A stretch of DNA of 64,000 nt from Andrena cerasifolii (lineage: Eukaryota; Arthropoda; Insecta; Hymenoptera; Andrenidae), in contig NC_135120.1 in the NCBI RefSeq assembly GCF_050908995.1, positions 21,713,433 through 21,777,432 of the forward strand, written 5' to 3'. This document shows, one piece after another, positions 63,300-64,000 of the stretch. The position numbers and the translations under genes were made by a program. Under the pieces are notes generated by a model. That model made no database searches, had not been told where the DNA came from, and saw nothing but the letters and a program-made list of their open reading frames with translations. Position 1 is the stretch's first letter. Every line of letters begins with the position of its first letter.

Positions 63300-64000
63300 G
63301 GGGAGAGCGGGGACAAACGTAACGGAGTCATGAAAGTAACACGCCTTCTCCCCCTTTCCACAATCATTTCCAAAACGATTGCTTTACACAGTTATATGTG
63401 TATAGTGTCTCTTTTATTGTACTGAGTGACGCTGAGCAGCAACTCGAATCGTTAATCGCTAAATTTGTTATTTAGATCATTCAGCTAAGTTTCTCCCATT
63501 TTGTTTTTTTGTTTTGTTAATATTCATAGTTTAACTATATTCACTACGTATGTCATAATTTTAATTCGGATTAGGTGAAATTTAATACCTATCATTTAAC
63601 TAAATACACAATATCAAAGAAGTGTTCGAAGCTGGTTATGCTTTCCACCTTTCGTTATTTAAAATTTATTTGCGTTTATCGTTACTTAAAATATGTTTAT
63701 TTAAATGTTACTTTCTATCGTTTCTTTATAATAAAAAATCCTTTTTGCGTTGGATGAAGTGTTTTTACTTAATTCTCCTCAAAATAATTCGTGTTATTTT
63801 CGTTCCACCGGTATCTTACTTTCGCCCTGCCCCTGCAAGACAAAAGTAACAATGACAGTCACTGCGGAAAACTGTCATAACTTTTTAACTACTTATCACT
63901 TAAGGCTGAATCTTAAGGCATAAATTTCATTTTTATATCCATAAAAGATAATTGTAAGGTAGGCCAAATATAAAAAGTGTTACTTTTGTCCCCGCTCTCC
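63300..64000. mobile_element. TA-flanked element with GGGGAGAGCGGGG termini, cut by window end
   Basis: The left end follows TA (63298-63299) and reads GGGGAGAGCGGGGACAAACG then TAAC. The window ends in the inverted copy, missing about its last two bases, with one mismatch in the paired terminus. A subterminal ACAAAAGTAAC recurs at 63840. The interior is very AT-rich without a transposase. Full length is probably about 703 bp. Confidence 0.75.

Noticed and set aside
1..64000. tRNA, rRNA, known microRNA and CRISPR signals
   Set aside because: No tRNA B-box with a paired A-box, no rRNA-like block, no insect microRNA seed-plus-hairpin that I recognised, and no regularly spaced direct repeats.

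Overview
The window looks like an insect nuclear genome, most likely Hymenoptera (bee, ant or wasp). The grounds are moderate GC with abundant CpG, compact GT-AG introns, a class 2 semaphorin whose protein matches the bee/ant form as I remember it, and many short foldback DNA transposons. The order is an inference from protein similarity and composition.

The only protein-coding gene I can support is the 3' part of a secreted class 2 semaphorin (Sema2a) on the + strand. Eight exons between 13914 and 26253 join in frame, with consensus GT-AG sites and consistent phases, into 628 codons plus TGA. They encode most of the Sema domain, a PSI domain, one Ig-like domain and a basic C-terminal tail with no membrane anchor. 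The first roughly 90-100 residues (signal peptide and first Sema blade) are missing. I could not find their exons in the first 13.9 kb, so they probably lie upstream of the window and positions 1-13913 are mostly intron.

After the stop codon, the first canonical AATAAA I could find by eye is about 5.6 kb downstream (31855). Three Pumilio-type TGTANATA motifs lie between. A long 3' UTR is therefore plausible but unproven.

The rest of the window is non-coding and dotted with non-autonomous foldback or inverted-repeat elements. Three have TTAA flanks (piggyBac-like): 16553-16978 in intron 2 of the visible gene, 43561-44280 and 53355-54179. Several have TA flanks. One is a Tc1/mariner-like foldback at 34915-35619. 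Another is a set with termini of the type GGGGAGACCGGGG at about 38831-39355, 51335-52260 and 63300-64000. A possible relative with GGGTA..GTAGCCGAATATGA termini lies at 49647-50481. Further palindromic elements lie at 3061-3629, 6407-6801, 14865-15029, 22323-22652, 22745-22898 and 61264-61699. Four of the elements sit inside the visible Sema2a introns and would fold into hairpins in the pre-mRNA. A possible non-LTR retrotransposon 3' end lies near 41500-41905.

I found no tRNA, rRNA, CRISPR or other RNA gene. Apart from the semaphorin, the long open frames look like by-products of CpG-rich or palindromic sequence. One minus-strand frame at 3881-4303 ends in a convincing hydrophobic segment and is flagged for checking.
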